Source: Metarhizobium sp964253915 (GTDB lineage Bacteria; Pseudomonadota; Alphaproteobacteria; Rhizobiales; Rhizobiaceae). Taken from it: DNA of 64,000 bases. The position numbers and the translations under genes were made by a program. Below the pieces are notes generated by a model. The model searched no databases. It worked only from the letters and a program-made list of their open reading frames with translations, and was not told the DNA's origin. Positions 45,271-54,244 of this stretch are shown here, one piece after another. Location of the stretch: assembly GCF_964253915.1 (NCBI RefSeq), contig NZ_CAXUSG020000019.1, positions 3,940-67,939 on the forward strand, written 5' to 3'. Position 1 is the first letter of the stretch; each line of letters opens with the position of its first letter.

Positions 45271-45609
45271 GTGGATGATCGAAACACAATAACTGTCGTT
45301 GCGCCGGACACGGGTCTTAGGCGATCGCTCGCGTTTGCGCTCGAAGCGGAGGGTTTTGTCGTTGAGTCTTTTGTCGACTTGGTCGCAGCGAAAGCATCCA
45401 TGCAAACGGCCGATTGTGCAGTCGTCGATGCGCGGGTGTTGAAAACGGAGGAAGATGTCTGGCTATCGCTCGGAAAATTGAGACGAAAGGCCATCCTTCT
45501 GACGACTGGGATTACGTCTTATGCCGACCGGGGCGCGGCGGCTGAGCTATCGACTCCGTTCAATGGCAACGAGCTCATCGAGCTGCTCGACCATTTGCCA
45601 GGCCCGTAA
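45271..45609 (+). CDS. Degenerate single-domain receiver between fixJ and fixK (possible FixT-like)
   Basis: The product of about 112 residues is one receiver-like domain. The likely phospho-acceptor Asp is in CAVVDARV, and the switch Thr is in ILLTTGI. The conserved acidic pair is reduced to one Asp in 'VVAPDTGL', and the essential Lys is replaced by Thr in 'LSTPFNG'. It probably cannot be phosphorylated normally. Position in the fix cluster suggests a modulator of FixL, like the FixT antikinase, but homology to FixT is not shown. GTG 45271 or TTG 45259 may be the start. Confidence 0.7.
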   Translation: MDDRNTITVVAPDTGLRRSLAFALEAEGFVVESFVDLVAAKASMQTADCAVVDARVLKTEEDVWLSLGKLRRKAILLTTGITSYADRGAAAELSTPFNGNELIELLDHLPGP

Positions 45610-45622
45610 GGGTTTTCCCTTA
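45607..45622. promoter_or_regulatory. Perfect inverted repeat ahead of fixK
   Basis: TAAGGG-TTTT-CCCTTA overlaps the stop of the receiver gene and lies about 80 bp before fixK. It could be a FixJ target or a weak hairpin. Confidence 0.4.
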
Positions 45623-45695
45623 GAGGAACAAGCGAATTTTCCAGAGGTCCACCATGCTGCATTCTCGGTCCATCAAATCACCTTGGAGGCAACCG

Positions 45696-46340
45696 ATGCT
45701 GGCCTATTCCGACACTCGCCCCGCTCCCGCAACACGAGCCGTGAGCTTTGCCGACAGAATATCTGTTGCCCGCCTCTCTCCGATTTCCACCTTTGCCGCG
45801 GAAGCGGAAGTGTATGCGCAAGGAGAAAAAGCCGGCTCGTTTTACCAGATTGAATACGGCGCAGTTCGCATCTTCCGTCTGCTGGCCGATGGCAGACGGC
45901 AGGTGGTCGCGTTTCATCTCGCAGGTGAGACATTCGGCTTCGAGGCCGAGGACAACCACCACTTTTTCGCCGAAACCCTGGTGCCCACGGCACTGAGAAT
46001 CTTCTCGCAGCCGCGGCATGATGCGGTCCCGGCAGACATGATGAGAACCGCCTTGCAGGCAATGATCAAGGCGCAGCAACATCTTCTTGTGATCGGCAGG
46101 CAGAACGCCGGCGAACGCATCGCCGCCTTCTTGATGGATATGCTCGACCGGCAAGGCGAGTTTAACCAAGTTGAACTCCCGATGAGTCGTCAGGACATGG
46201 CCGACTATCTCGGCTTGACGATCGAGACCGTCTCACGCGTGCTTTCGCGGTTCCGCGCCCAAGGGGTCATTCGGTTACTCAGTAGCCGCAGTGTCGAACT
46301 CCTCAAGGTCGATACCCTCCGTCGGCTCGCCACCTCCTGA
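45696..46340 (+). CDS. fixK: Crp/FNR-family regulator FixK
   Basis: FixK activates microaerobic genes through TTGAT-N4-ATCAA boxes. The 214-residue protein has an effector-type domain without the four cysteines of FNR and a Crp helix-turn-helix ('SRQDMADYLGLTIETVSRVL', about residues 164-183; the ETVSR recognition stretch is typical of FNR/FixK). The ATG follows GGAGG. It lies in a fixL-fixJ-receiver-fixK order, so the O2 signal probably reaches this gene through FixJ. Confidence 0.9.
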   Translation: MLAYSDTRPAPATRAVSFADRISVARLSPISTFAAEAEVYAQGEKAGSFYQIEYGAVRIFRLLADGRRQVVAFHLAGETFGFEAEDNHHFFAETLVPTALRIFSQPRHDAVPADMMRTALQAMIKAQQHLLVIGRQNAGERIAAFLMDMLDRQGEFNQVELPMSRQDMADYLGLTIETVSRVLSRFRAQGVIRLLSSRSVELLKVDTLRRLATS

Positions 46341-46381
46341 CCATGTAATTCCCCAACAAATGCTTAATTCAAGGATCTAGT

Positions 46382-46621
46382 GTGCGTATCACGTTCGAAG
46401 CAGAAATGCCGGTAGGCGCCTCGGTCATACATGTCGTGGAACCAACCCTGGTTGAGAACGGCAGACTGATCGGCGTTCACAACGGCATAAGGCGTAATTT
46501 TGCGCTCTCCGACATGCATGACATTTATTGCACAGAGACGGCGAAGTTAATCTCCGTCGTTCAATGCCAGTTGGCATGCGAGGGATGCGACCGTGACTGT
46601 GCCTGGCTGATCCGCAATTGA
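46382..46621 (+). CDS. Small cysteine-rich protein downstream of fixK
   Basis: The 79-residue protein starts with GTG 41 bases after fixK. The C-terminal third contains five cysteines, with YCTET followed by 'VVQCQLACEGCDRDCAWLI', plausible for a metal or Fe-S site. The N-terminal half is beta-rich. No family is recognised. Confidence 0.6.
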   Translation: MRITFEAEMPVGASVIHVVEPTLVENGRLIGVHNGIRRNFALSDMHDIYCTETAKLISVVQCQLACEGCDRDCAWLIRN

Positions 46622-46719
46622 TATCAGAAATCCGTTTGTCTGATGCGCGCTGGCGATGAAGATGGCTGTTCCGATGGGAATTTTTCGACCGTAGTAGACG
46701 CGGCTTCGACTCGATTGCA

Positions 46720-47103
46720 CTATGACTCCGACCGTTCCTGAATGCTCTGGCCGATCCGCCAGAGAACGCTAGACGGATCAACAAGGATGAAGTCACGGAT
46801 GCCCCATGGCCGGTCTTCTGGAGGTGCGGCCCGAACGAGATATTTACGGGCGAGGTGTTGCGCTTCGACATGTTCCCACCAAGCGTCAACGTCCTCGACA
46901 AGCAAGTGCATCATGAAATTTTCGGCGTGCTGCTGATTGTAGAAACGCTGAAGCAGAAAGCTCGCACGACCGGTGTAGAAAAAGGCCAGCTGATCGGACA
47001 ACAGTTCCTCCACGAAACCGAGGTCGCGGTAAAAACGTCTGGAAAGCTCGAAATCCTTGGCTGGAACGAACGCCTTGATTTCGACCGGTGCCAGATTTGC
47101 CAT
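46720..47103 (-). CDS. VOC (glyoxalase/bleomycin-resistance) family protein
   Basis: The 127-residue protein is a single VOC fold: 'VEIKAFVPAKDFELSRRFYR', 'DLGFVEELLSDQLAFFYTGR', 'MMHLLVEDVDAWWEHV' and 'WGIRDFILVDPSSVLWRIGQ'. VOC proteins are metal-dependent enzymes or ligand-binding proteins; the substrate is unknown. Confidence 0.88.
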   Translation of the reverse strand: MANLAPVEIKAFVPAKDFELSRRFYRDLGFVEELLSDQLAFFYTGRASFLLQRFYNQQHAENFMMHLLVEDVDAWWEHVEAQHLARKYLVRAAPPEDRPWGIRDFILVDPSSVLWRIGQSIQERSES

Positions 47104-47693
47104 GGCTGCCCCGCCTAATATCGCTTACAAACCGACACTCTAAGCGAATAAACGCCACTCGCAAGCTCTGGAATTGGTTTGCGGTCGCTGACAACCTCGC
47201 CGCCAAGGAAGATTGGTAGGAGTTTTGAGGTCATGCAAGTGGTTCCGCATCCGCGGATTGTTTTCCTCTTGAGGGAGAGGATGTCGATGCCATGCACGGG
47301 CGCCGATCAGGCGGCAATCGGGACCGGATCCAGAGGGGGTTTTCACCGAATGACGGTACTCTGGAAGGCCGGTCCCGAAGCTTCACGGGCTAGTGCCCGC
47401 CTTTCGCGAGCGTCGTCATGATAGATTATTGGGGCTAAAAGATGGTTGCAACTAAATTTTGCGGATCAAGTAGTCGATATCACTGAAACCCGATGCCAGA
47501 TTTCTTTGAAAGTATGCTTCAAAGCTACCGGCTAAACAGCGCTCCCGAATCTTTTACTTGCCCTCCGTCACGCGATAAGCTTGGATAAACCGTCTTGAAT
47601 GTCGGGAGGTTTGAGCTCCAGCTCAAGATTGTGTCCTTAATGGGCAGGGAGGACGAGATCGATTGGAGGAGATCGATTTCACGGCTCGGCAGG
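47104..47693. other. Intergenic stretch without a supported gene
   Basis: About 590 bases. Short frames on both strands lack ribosome sites and protein-like composition. It may contain decayed sequence. Confidence 0.4.
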
Positions 47694-47972
47694 TCAGCTC
47701 CGCGACCTGTCGGGCAACTCCTGAGCCTTTCCCGCTTCAATGCCGATCAGCAGAATTGACGGCGCGATATTCAGCCCATTGGCAATCCGTTCCAGGTTGT
47801 CGATCGAGATATTCCGCTCGCCGCGTTCCACTGCCCCGAAATACGAACGATCCATGTCGATCATCAAGGCAAAGTCTTGCTGACTGATACCGCGCTCGCT
47901 GCGGTATTTGCGGATATTGTCTGCTACCACCTGGCGCAGGGCTCCTGGATGCGTCCTTTTCACCCGTAACAC
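47694..47972 (-). CDS. XRE-family DNA-binding protein
   Basis: The 92-residue protein is one XRE helix-turn-helix: 'IRKYRSERGISQQDFALMID', then 'DRSYFGAVERGERNISIDNL'. The short tail has no other domain. The start is a GTG at 47972, with a second GTG three codons later. Target unknown. Confidence 0.8.
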   Translation of the reverse strand: MLRVKRTHPGALRQVVADNIRKYRSERGISQQDFALMIDMDRSYFGAVERGERNISIDNLERIANGLNIAPSILLIGIEAGKAQELPDRSRS

Positions 47973-48161
47973 ATCAAGCGAAAGCCGCTTTTAAGGCGAC
48001 GGGTTTTAAGCACCATTTAATATTTTTATCGGATCTTTCAGCCTTCAGCGCTCGATAGAGTCGGTTTTCGCTACGATGCGGCGGACGAAACCATCTGTTG
48101 TAGCTGTAGCCTATCGTGGAGCGGGGCCGCTGGCCATTCTCAGGACGGCGGAGGATTGTAC

Positions 48162-49115
48162 GTGACGGTGGTACCTGACTTCCCCACGGTGAACAGTTAT
48201 ATCGACCGGCTAGCCCGATTGTCGCGTGGATCGGCCATGATGCTTTCAATGGCTGCGCTCCTGGCAGTCGCTGCACTTGACTACTGGAGCGCCGGCTGGA
48301 GCCGTCTCCAGGTTTGTTATGCGAGTGCATACATCATCCCGATCGCCGTCGCTTCGTTCACACTTGGCCGGCAACTCGGCCTCGCCTTCGCCCTGGCGGC
48401 CGCTACCGTGACCCTGTCAAAAGGGTTCACGCTGACTGAGAGCTTCAACGCGGCCATCTGGATGCAGAATGCCGTGCCGCGAATTGCTGCATTCGCCTTC
48501 GTAACAATTTCCGCAGCAACCTTCCGACGGTCATATGATGCCGTGCTGATGCTCGCCGCGAGCGATCGAATGACCGGCGCCTTGAACAGAGCTGCCTTTC
48601 ACCATTATGCGCCAGCCTTGCTGGATGCGACCCGGCGTCAGCGCGATTGCGCGTTGTTGCTGTTCATCGATCTTGACGACTTCAAATCTGTAAACGATCG
48701 CCACGGTCACGAAGCAGGTGATCGGGTGCTTCAGCTATTTGGCTCAGTTGCCGGCTCGGCGATGCGCCGCGGTGACTGCCTGGGTCGTATAGGAGGCGAC
48801 GAATTCGCAGCTCTTATTCCGACGAGCTCGATCTCCGCGGCTCGCCAGCTTGCGGCCGCCCTCCATGAGAGATTCACACAAGCGCTGCACGCTTCCGATA
48901 TGCCCGTAACATGCAGCGTCGGAGCGCTGGTCGCTACACCCGAGAATGCCGATCAACTTAACAGTTTATTGCGGCGCGCGGACAACCTGATGTATCAATC
49001 GAAGAAGGAGGGCAAAAACGCTTTCGTCTTCGACATCGCCGCCGAAGGAAATATGGAGCATGGATTTCCTGAGGATAGAATTGGACAGGCGAAGGCTCAA
49101 ACTGCCACCAGATAG
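48162..49115 (+). CDS. Membrane diguanylate cyclase with intact I-site
   Basis: The 317-residue product has four to five N-terminal helices (to about residue 125) and a GGDEF domain with 'LFIDLDDFKSVNDRHGH' and GGDEF. RRGD five residues before GGDEF is an intact inhibitory I-site, so product feedback is expected. GTG 48162 follows GGAGG with 7-base spacing; a TTG at 48156 is also possible. Confidence 0.9.
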   Translation: MTVVPDFPTVNSYIDRLARLSRGSAMMLSMAALLAVAALDYWSAGWSRLQVCYASAYIIPIAVASFTLGRQLGLAFALAAATVTLSKGFTLTESFNAAIWMQNAVPRIAAFAFVTISAATFRRSYDAVLMLAASDRMTGALNRAAFHHYAPALLDATRRQRDCALLLFIDLDDFKSVNDRHGHEAGDRVLQLFGSVAGSAMRRGDCLGRIGGDEFAALIPTSSISAARQLAAALHERFTQALHASDMPVTCSVGALVATPENADQLNSLLRRADNLMYQSKKEGKNAFVFDIAAEGNMEHGFPEDRIGQAKAQTATR

Positions 49116-49165
49116 GCGCGCAAACCTTAGCTTGGGCTGCACGGATTTCGGGCCTGGGAGAGGCG

Positions 49166-49399
49166 ATGGATCGGTATTTCTTCAACATCTCGTCCGGATC
49201 AAGGACAATGCAAGATGAGAGGGGATATCTCGCCGCCAACCGGCCGGACGCTATCGCCTACGCAAAAACCGTTGCCCGTGAAATCGCGATGGAGAGCAAG
49301 AAGCCGGTTTTCATCGAGATGCTGGATGCGGACGGACGGCTAGTCGCTCACATAGAACATCGCAGCCAACCTCGGCGCATGCGAACACCCAGTCGCTAG
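49166..49399 (+). CDS. DUF6894-type small rhizobial protein
   Basis: The 77-residue protein begins RYFFNISSG and continues 'DERGYLAANRPDAIAYAKTV' and 'FIEMLDADGRLVAHIE', the pattern of DUF6894 proteins common in Rhizobiales. Function unknown. The basic tail may bind nucleic acid. Confidence 0.75.
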   Translation: MDRYFFNISSGSRTMQDERGYLAANRPDAIAYAKTVAREIAMESKKPVFIEMLDADGRLVAHIEHRSQPRRMRTPSR

Positions 49400-49471
49400 C
49401 CGTTGGTGCTTGCATTGCGCCTCTCAGTTGAGACATTGATCGGACCTTGAAACGTCTGGAGGAGCGATCAA

Positions 49472-50416
49472 GTGAACCCCGAGCTACGAGAACACGGGCG
49501 CTACGAGCCCTTCATCCGTCAAGCAACCGCCGATCCACCGATGCGCACAGCAATTGTCCATCCCTGCTCAGCGGATGCCCTTCTCTTTTCCCTGGACGCG
49601 CGAGAACAAGGAATTCTCGAACCCGTGCTGGTCGGGCCTGAACGCAAGATCAGAACGATTGCGGAAATGGCGGGCCGCAGTCTGGCGGGTGTCGAAATCG
49701 AACCTGTCGAGCATAGTCACGCGGCCGCAGCTCGTGCTGTGGAACTTGCCTCGTGCAGGGATGTCCAAGCTTTAATGAAAGGCAGTCTGCATACCGACGA
49801 GCTTCTCTCCGCCGTGATCGCTCCCGGCTCAGGCCTGAAAACCGAACGACGAATGAGCCACGCCTATCTGATGGACGTTCCTGCCTATGAGAAGCTGCTC
49901 GTGGTAACCGACGCCGCGATCAACATTCAACCGGATCTCGATCAGAAACGCGACATCTGCCAGAATGCAATCGACCTTCTCCGGCTCCTCGGCGTCGAAA
50001 CACCGCTGGTCGCCGTTCTTGCGGCAGTCGAAACCGTCAACAGCAACATGCCGGCGACGCTCGACGCTGCGGCGCTGACAGTGATGGCTTCCCGGGGTCA
50101 GATCACGGGCGCGGTCGTCGATGGTCCTCTGGCCTTCGACAACGCGATTAACATTGAGGCAGCCCAGGCGAAACTGATTACCTCGCCGGTCGCCGGCCGT
50201 GCCGACATTCTGTTGGTGCCTGACCTTGAGGCCGGAAACATACTCGCGAAACAGCTTGTCTATTTTGCCGGCGCCGACGCTGCTGGACTGGTTCTCGGCG
50301 CGCGGGTTCCTATCATTCTCACGAGCCGGTCTGATCTGCCAAAGGTCCGATTGGCATCCTCCGCGCTCGCAAAAATCCTCGCCAAAGAATATCGGGCGCA
50401 CCATATGCCTGATTGA
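49472..50416 (+). CDS. pta: Phosphate acetyltransferase (phosphate acetyl/butyryltransferase family)
   Basis: Pta interconverts acetyl-CoA and acetyl phosphate. The 314-residue length fits the short phosphotransacetylase/phosphotransbutyrylase family. Motifs include 'MKGSLHTDELLSAVIAPGSG', 'VVTDAAINIQPDLDQKRDIC', 'GAVVDGPLAFDNAIN' and 'ILLVPDLEAGNILAKQLVYF'. The GTG start follows GGAGGAG. ackA and xfp follow on the same strand, so acetyl phosphate from phosphoketolase can go to acetate plus ATP or to acetyl-CoA. Confidence 0.88.
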   Translation: MNPELREHGRYEPFIRQATADPPMRTAIVHPCSADALLFSLDAREQGILEPVLVGPERKIRTIAEMAGRSLAGVEIEPVEHSHAAAARAVELASCRDVQALMKGSLHTDELLSAVIAPGSGLKTERRMSHAYLMDVPAYEKLLVVTDAAINIQPDLDQKRDICQNAIDLLRLLGVETPLVAVLAAVETVNSNMPATLDAAALTVMASRGQITGAVVDGPLAFDNAINIEAAQAKLITSPVAGRADILLVPDLEAGNILAKQLVYFAGADAAGLVLGARVPIILTSRSDLPKVRLASSALAKILAKEYRAHHMPD

Positions 50417-50534
50417 GCTTTCGTATTGTGTGCATTGTCCCGCAAAACATTGGGTCTTAAATCTGCGCCAGCACATGAGGGCGTGCGAACGAGCAGATCG
50501 CTGCGGTTTGTAAGATAAGGAGTGAGAGGCTTCA

Positions 50535-51764
50535 ATGAACGAAAGACTACTTCTGACCTTTAACGCAGGTTCTTCCACCGTGAAAATCGGCATTTTCGAA
50601 GTCACGGAGCAGCGGGCGGTTCATGTCGGCAAAGCGGTGATCGATCTTGGAGCAGAAGCCCTGACGCTCGCCCTGCGAAAAGGCTCGGACAAGCTCGATA
50701 TTCCGCTGTCTCATCGTAAAGATGATCTGCCCGGCCTGATCAATGAAGTGTTCGAAAAGACCAGCCCGCATTTCGACCTCGACAACTTGATCGGCGTGGG
50801 TCATCGGATTGTGCATGGCGGAGAGGCATTTACTGGTCCCGTCGCCTTGAACGACGAGACTATCGCGCAGATCGACATGCTTTGCGAGCTTGCCCCACTG
50901 CACCAGCCGCACGCTCTACGGCTCATTGACGCGGTCAAGAGCGCTCGTGCGGACCTGTTCCAATCCGCGTCCTTCGACACGACCTATCATTCAACCCAGC
51001 CGGACATCGTCAGGCGTCTGGCGATGCCGCGCATCTTTCATGAGCACGGCATCAAACGTTACGGCTTCCACGGGCTGTCCTATCAATATGTGTCGCGATC
51101 ACTGCGGTCTCTGGCCCCGGAAGTTGCGGGAGACAAGGTGGTTCTCGCACATCTTGGAAGCGGCGCCAGCCTGTGCGCGATCCATGACGGCGTCAGCGTG
51201 GATTCGAGCATGGGCTTTTCAACGCTCGATGGCATCCCTATGGCAACTCGGCCAGGCTGGCTGGATCCTGGTGTCATACTTCACCTGCTGGGGCCAGGTG
51301 GGAAATCCCTTCGAAAAATGGAGGATATTCTCTATCACAAGTCGGGCCTACTGGGTGTATCGGGGATCAGTGGCGATATCCGTGAACTGATCGATAGCGG
51401 CGCTGACGAGGCAAAACAGGCAATCGACCTATTTACGATCCGTATCGCTGGCGAAATCTGCCGTCTGGCAGCGACGCTTGAAGGCCTGGACGCGGTCGTG
51501 TTCACCGCCGGGATCGGAGAGAACCAACCTCTGATCCGGACCAAAATCGCCGATCGACTTTTGTGGCTAGGTTTCGACCTGGATCCCGAAGAAAACGCCA
51601 GGAACGCGCTGAAGATCAGCACGGCGGCCAGCCGGGTAGCGGTGTATGTCGTTCCGACCGACGAGGAATTGATGATCGCAGAGGAATGCCTGTCAGTGCT
51701 GCCGTCGGCGGAAACCACAAAGGAAATGATCCAGATCACGGAAGGCCGGCAAAGAAGAATCTAG
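50535..51764 (+). CDS. ackA: Acetate kinase AckA
   Basis: AckA makes ATP from acetyl phosphate and ADP. The 409-residue product has family motifs 'LLTFNAGSSTVKIGIFE', 'GHRIVHGGEAFTGP', 'KRYGFHGLSYQYVS', 'LAHLGSGASLCAI' and 'VFTAGIGENQP'. It lies between pta (118-base gap) and xfp (26-base gap). This gives substrate-level ATP when respiration is limited. Confidence 0.95.
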   Translation: MNERLLLTFNAGSSTVKIGIFEVTEQRAVHVGKAVIDLGAEALTLALRKGSDKLDIPLSHRKDDLPGLINEVFEKTSPHFDLDNLIGVGHRIVHGGEAFTGPVALNDETIAQIDMLCELAPLHQPHALRLIDAVKSARADLFQSASFDTTYHSTQPDIVRRLAMPRIFHEHGIKRYGFHGLSYQYVSRSLRSLAPEVAGDKVVLAHLGSGASLCAIHDGVSVDSSMGFSTLDGIPMATRPGWLDPGVILHLLGPGGKSLRKMEDILYHKSGLLGVSGISGDIRELIDSGADEAKQAIDLFTIRIAGEICRLAATLEGLDAVVFTAGIGENQPLIRTKIADRLLWLGFDLDPEENARNALKISTAASRVAVYVVPTDEELMIAEECLSVLPSAETTKEMIQITEGRQRRI

Positions 51765-51790
51765 TCTCAGCCACAAAAGGAACGGGAGCT

Positions 51791-54184
51791 ATGGCGACAG
51801 GCATGGTGATGGAACAGGCAGGCTCGGTGACCGCAGAGGAACTCGAACTTCTGAACCGCTATTGGCGGGCTGCAAACTATCTCTCCGTCGGGCAGATTTA
51901 TCTGCTCGACAATCCGCTGTTGCGCGAGCCGCTCAAAGCGGAGCACATCAAGCCGCGTCTTCTCGGTCATTGGGGTACGACGCCCGGGCTGAACTTCATT
52001 TACGCCCATCTCAACCGGGTTATCCGCGCTCGCGATGCAGATGTGATCTATGTCTGCGGCCCCGGCCACGGTGGTCCAGGCATGGTCGCCTGCACCTATC
52101 TCGAAGGCAGCTATAGCGAGATCTATCCCGACATTTCCGAAGATGCGGCCGGCATGCAGCGGCTGTTCAAGCAATTCTCTTTTCCCGGCGGTATACCGAG
52201 CCATGCGGCACCGGAAACGCCGGGATCGATTCACGAGGGCGGCGAACTCGGATATGCGCTGGTGCATGCTTATGGCGCCGCTTTCGACAACCCAAATCTA
52301 GTTGTTGCTTGCGTTGTCGGCGACGGCGAAGCGGAAACCGGTCCCCTCGCGGCCAGCTGGTTGTCGAGTAAGTTCATCAATCCTGCCCGTGACGGCGCTG
52401 TCCTGCCAATCCTGCATCTAAACGGCTACAAGATCGCCAATCCGACCGTCCTGTCGCGAATCGGCGACGAGGATCTGGAGCACTTGTTCCGCGGCTACGG
52501 CTACGAGCCATTTTTCGTCGAGGGTGAGGTAGCCACCGATATGCACCGGCAGATGGCGGCAACGATGGACGCCGCCTTCGACCGCATCCACGAAATTCAA
52601 CGAGCGGCCCGCAGCGCGAAATCGCAAGCCTGCCCACGCTGGCCAATGATCGTGCTGCGCAGTCCAAAGGGCTGGACTGGTCCCAAGGAAGTCGACGGCA
52701 AGAAGGTGGAGAACTTCTGGCGCGCTCACCAGGTGCCCGTTGCCAATTGCCGCGAGGATACGGCTCACCGCAAGATCCTCGAGGACTGGATGCGCAGCTA
52801 TGATCCCGAGGATCTCTTCGACCAGAATGGCCGCCTGAAGGAGGAGTTGAGGGCGCTTTCGCCCGGTGGCGAGCGGCGCATGGGCTCCAATCCGCATGCC
52901 AATGGCGGCCTCTTGCGCAAGGAACTCGTCATGCCGTCCATCCGCGACTATGCGGTGCCAGTAACCGACCGCGGCGCGCTGATGGTGCAGACGACGGAAA
53001 TTCTCGGCCGTTTTCTGCGAGATATCCTGAAAGTCAACGAGGCCAACGCCAATTTCCGCATCTTCGGGCCTGACGAGACGGAATCGAACCGACTTGGCGC
53101 GGTGTTTGAAGCGACGGATCGCGTCTGGATGGAAAAAATCGAGCCTTACGACGTGCATCTGTCAAGGGATGGCCGGGTGATGGAGGTGCTGTCCGAGCAT
53201 CTTTGCCAAGGCTGGCTCGAGGGTTATTTGCTGACGGGCCGGCACGGCTTCTTTTCCTGCTACGAAGCCTTTATCCACATCGTCGATTCCATGTTCAATC
53301 AGCACGCCAAATGGCTGAAGGTCTCCCGCGAGTTGCCCTGGCGCCAGCCGGTATCCTCGCTCAATTACCTGTTGACGTCGCATGTCTGGCGGCAGGATCA
53401 TAACGGCTTCAGCCATCAAGATCCGGGCTTCGTCAATCTCGTAGCCAACAAGAAGGCCGATATCGTCCGCATATACCTGCCGCCGGATGCCAACACTCTC
53501 CTATGGGTCGGAGACCATTGCCTGAAAACCTGGGACCGCATCAACGTCGTCGTCGCCGGCAAACAGCCGGAACCGCAATGGCTCACGATGGACGAGGCAG
53601 TTCGGCATTGCGAAGCCGGAATCGGCATCTGGGACTGGGCTGGCAACGAGGAAGGCGCAGTGGCGCCCGATGTTGTTATGGCCTGCGCGGGCGATGTGCC
53701 GACGATGGAGACGCTCGCCGCCGTGATGCTGCTACGGGAGGCGATACCGGAACTGAAGATCCGCGTCGTGAATGTGGTCGACCTGATGGCGTTGCAATCG
53801 AATGACCAGCATCCCCATGGCCTCGTCGATGGGGCTTTCGACCGTCTGTTCACCACCGACCGACCCGTGATCTTCGCCTATCACGGATATCCCTATCTCA
53901 TCCATCGGCTGACGTACAAGCGCAACAACCATAGCAACCTGCATGTGCGCGGTTTCATTGAGGAAGGCACGACGACGACGCCTTTTGACATGACGGTGCT
54001 GAACGAAGTCGATCGCTTTCATCTCGCGATCGAAGCGATCAATCGCGTCCCAAGCCTCGCGGAAAAGGCTAAACCCGCGTTGGAGATGTTGGCGGCACGT
54101 CTGACCGAACACCATCGATATATCCGGGAGTTTGGTGAGGACATGCCGGAAATCAGGGACTGGAAATGGGAGCCACGGAGCTAG
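51791..54184 (+). CDS. xfp: Xylulose-5-phosphate/fructose-6-phosphate phosphoketolase
   Basis: This thiamine-diphosphate enzyme splits xylulose 5-phosphate (and often fructose 6-phosphate) with phosphate into acetyl phosphate and an aldose phosphate. The 797-residue length is standard. Motifs include 'LGHWGTTPGLNFIYAHLNR', 'GPGHGGPGMVACTYLEGSYS', 'VVGDGEAETGPLA' (thiamine-diphosphate site), 'RSPKGWTGP' and 'ANGGLLRKELVMP'. The ATG follows GGGAG. It feeds acetyl phosphate to AckA and Pta next door. Confidence 0.95.
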   Translation: MATGMVMEQAGSVTAEELELLNRYWRAANYLSVGQIYLLDNPLLREPLKAEHIKPRLLGHWGTTPGLNFIYAHLNRVIRARDADVIYVCGPGHGGPGMVACTYLEGSYSEIYPDISEDAAGMQRLFKQFSFPGGIPSHAAPETPGSIHEGGELGYALVHAYGAAFDNPNLVVACVVGDGEAETGPLAASWLSSKFINPARDGAVLPILHLNGYKIANPTVLSRIGDEDLEHLFRGYGYEPFFVEGEVATDMHRQMAATMDAAFDRIHEIQRAARSAKSQACPRWPMIVLRSPKGWTGPKEVDGKKVENFWRAHQVPVANCREDTAHRKILEDWMRSYDPEDLFDQNGRLKEELRALSPGGERRMGSNPHANGGLLRKELVMPSIRDYAVPVTDRGALMVQTTEILGRFLRDILKVNEANANFRIFGPDETESNRLGAVFEATDRVWMEKIEPYDVHLSRDGRVMEVLSEHLCQGWLEGYLLTGRHGFFSCYEAFIHIVDSMFNQHAKWLKVSRELPWRQPVSSLNYLLTSHVWRQDHNGFSHQDPGFVNLVANKKADIVRIYLPPDANTLLWVGDHCLKTWDRINVVVAGKQPEPQWLTMDEAVRHCEAGIGIWDWAGNEEGAVAPDVVMACAGDVPTMETLAAVMLLREAIPELKIRVVNVVDLMALQSNDQHPHGLVDGAFDRLFTTDRPVIFAYHGYPYLIHRLTYKRNNHSNLHVRGFIEEGTTTTPFDMTVLNEVDRFHLAIEAINRVPSLAEKAKPALEMLAARLTEHHRYIREFGEDMPEIRDWKWEPRS

Positions 54185-54244
54185 CCCAAAGATCGGAAAC
54201 CAAGCCCATTTATCAACGTCTGTCTCCTTGAACACGAGGTACCT

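Noticed and set aside
47179..47421. 80-codon frame between the VOC and XRE genes
   Set aside because: There is no ribosome site, and the composition is not protein-like.
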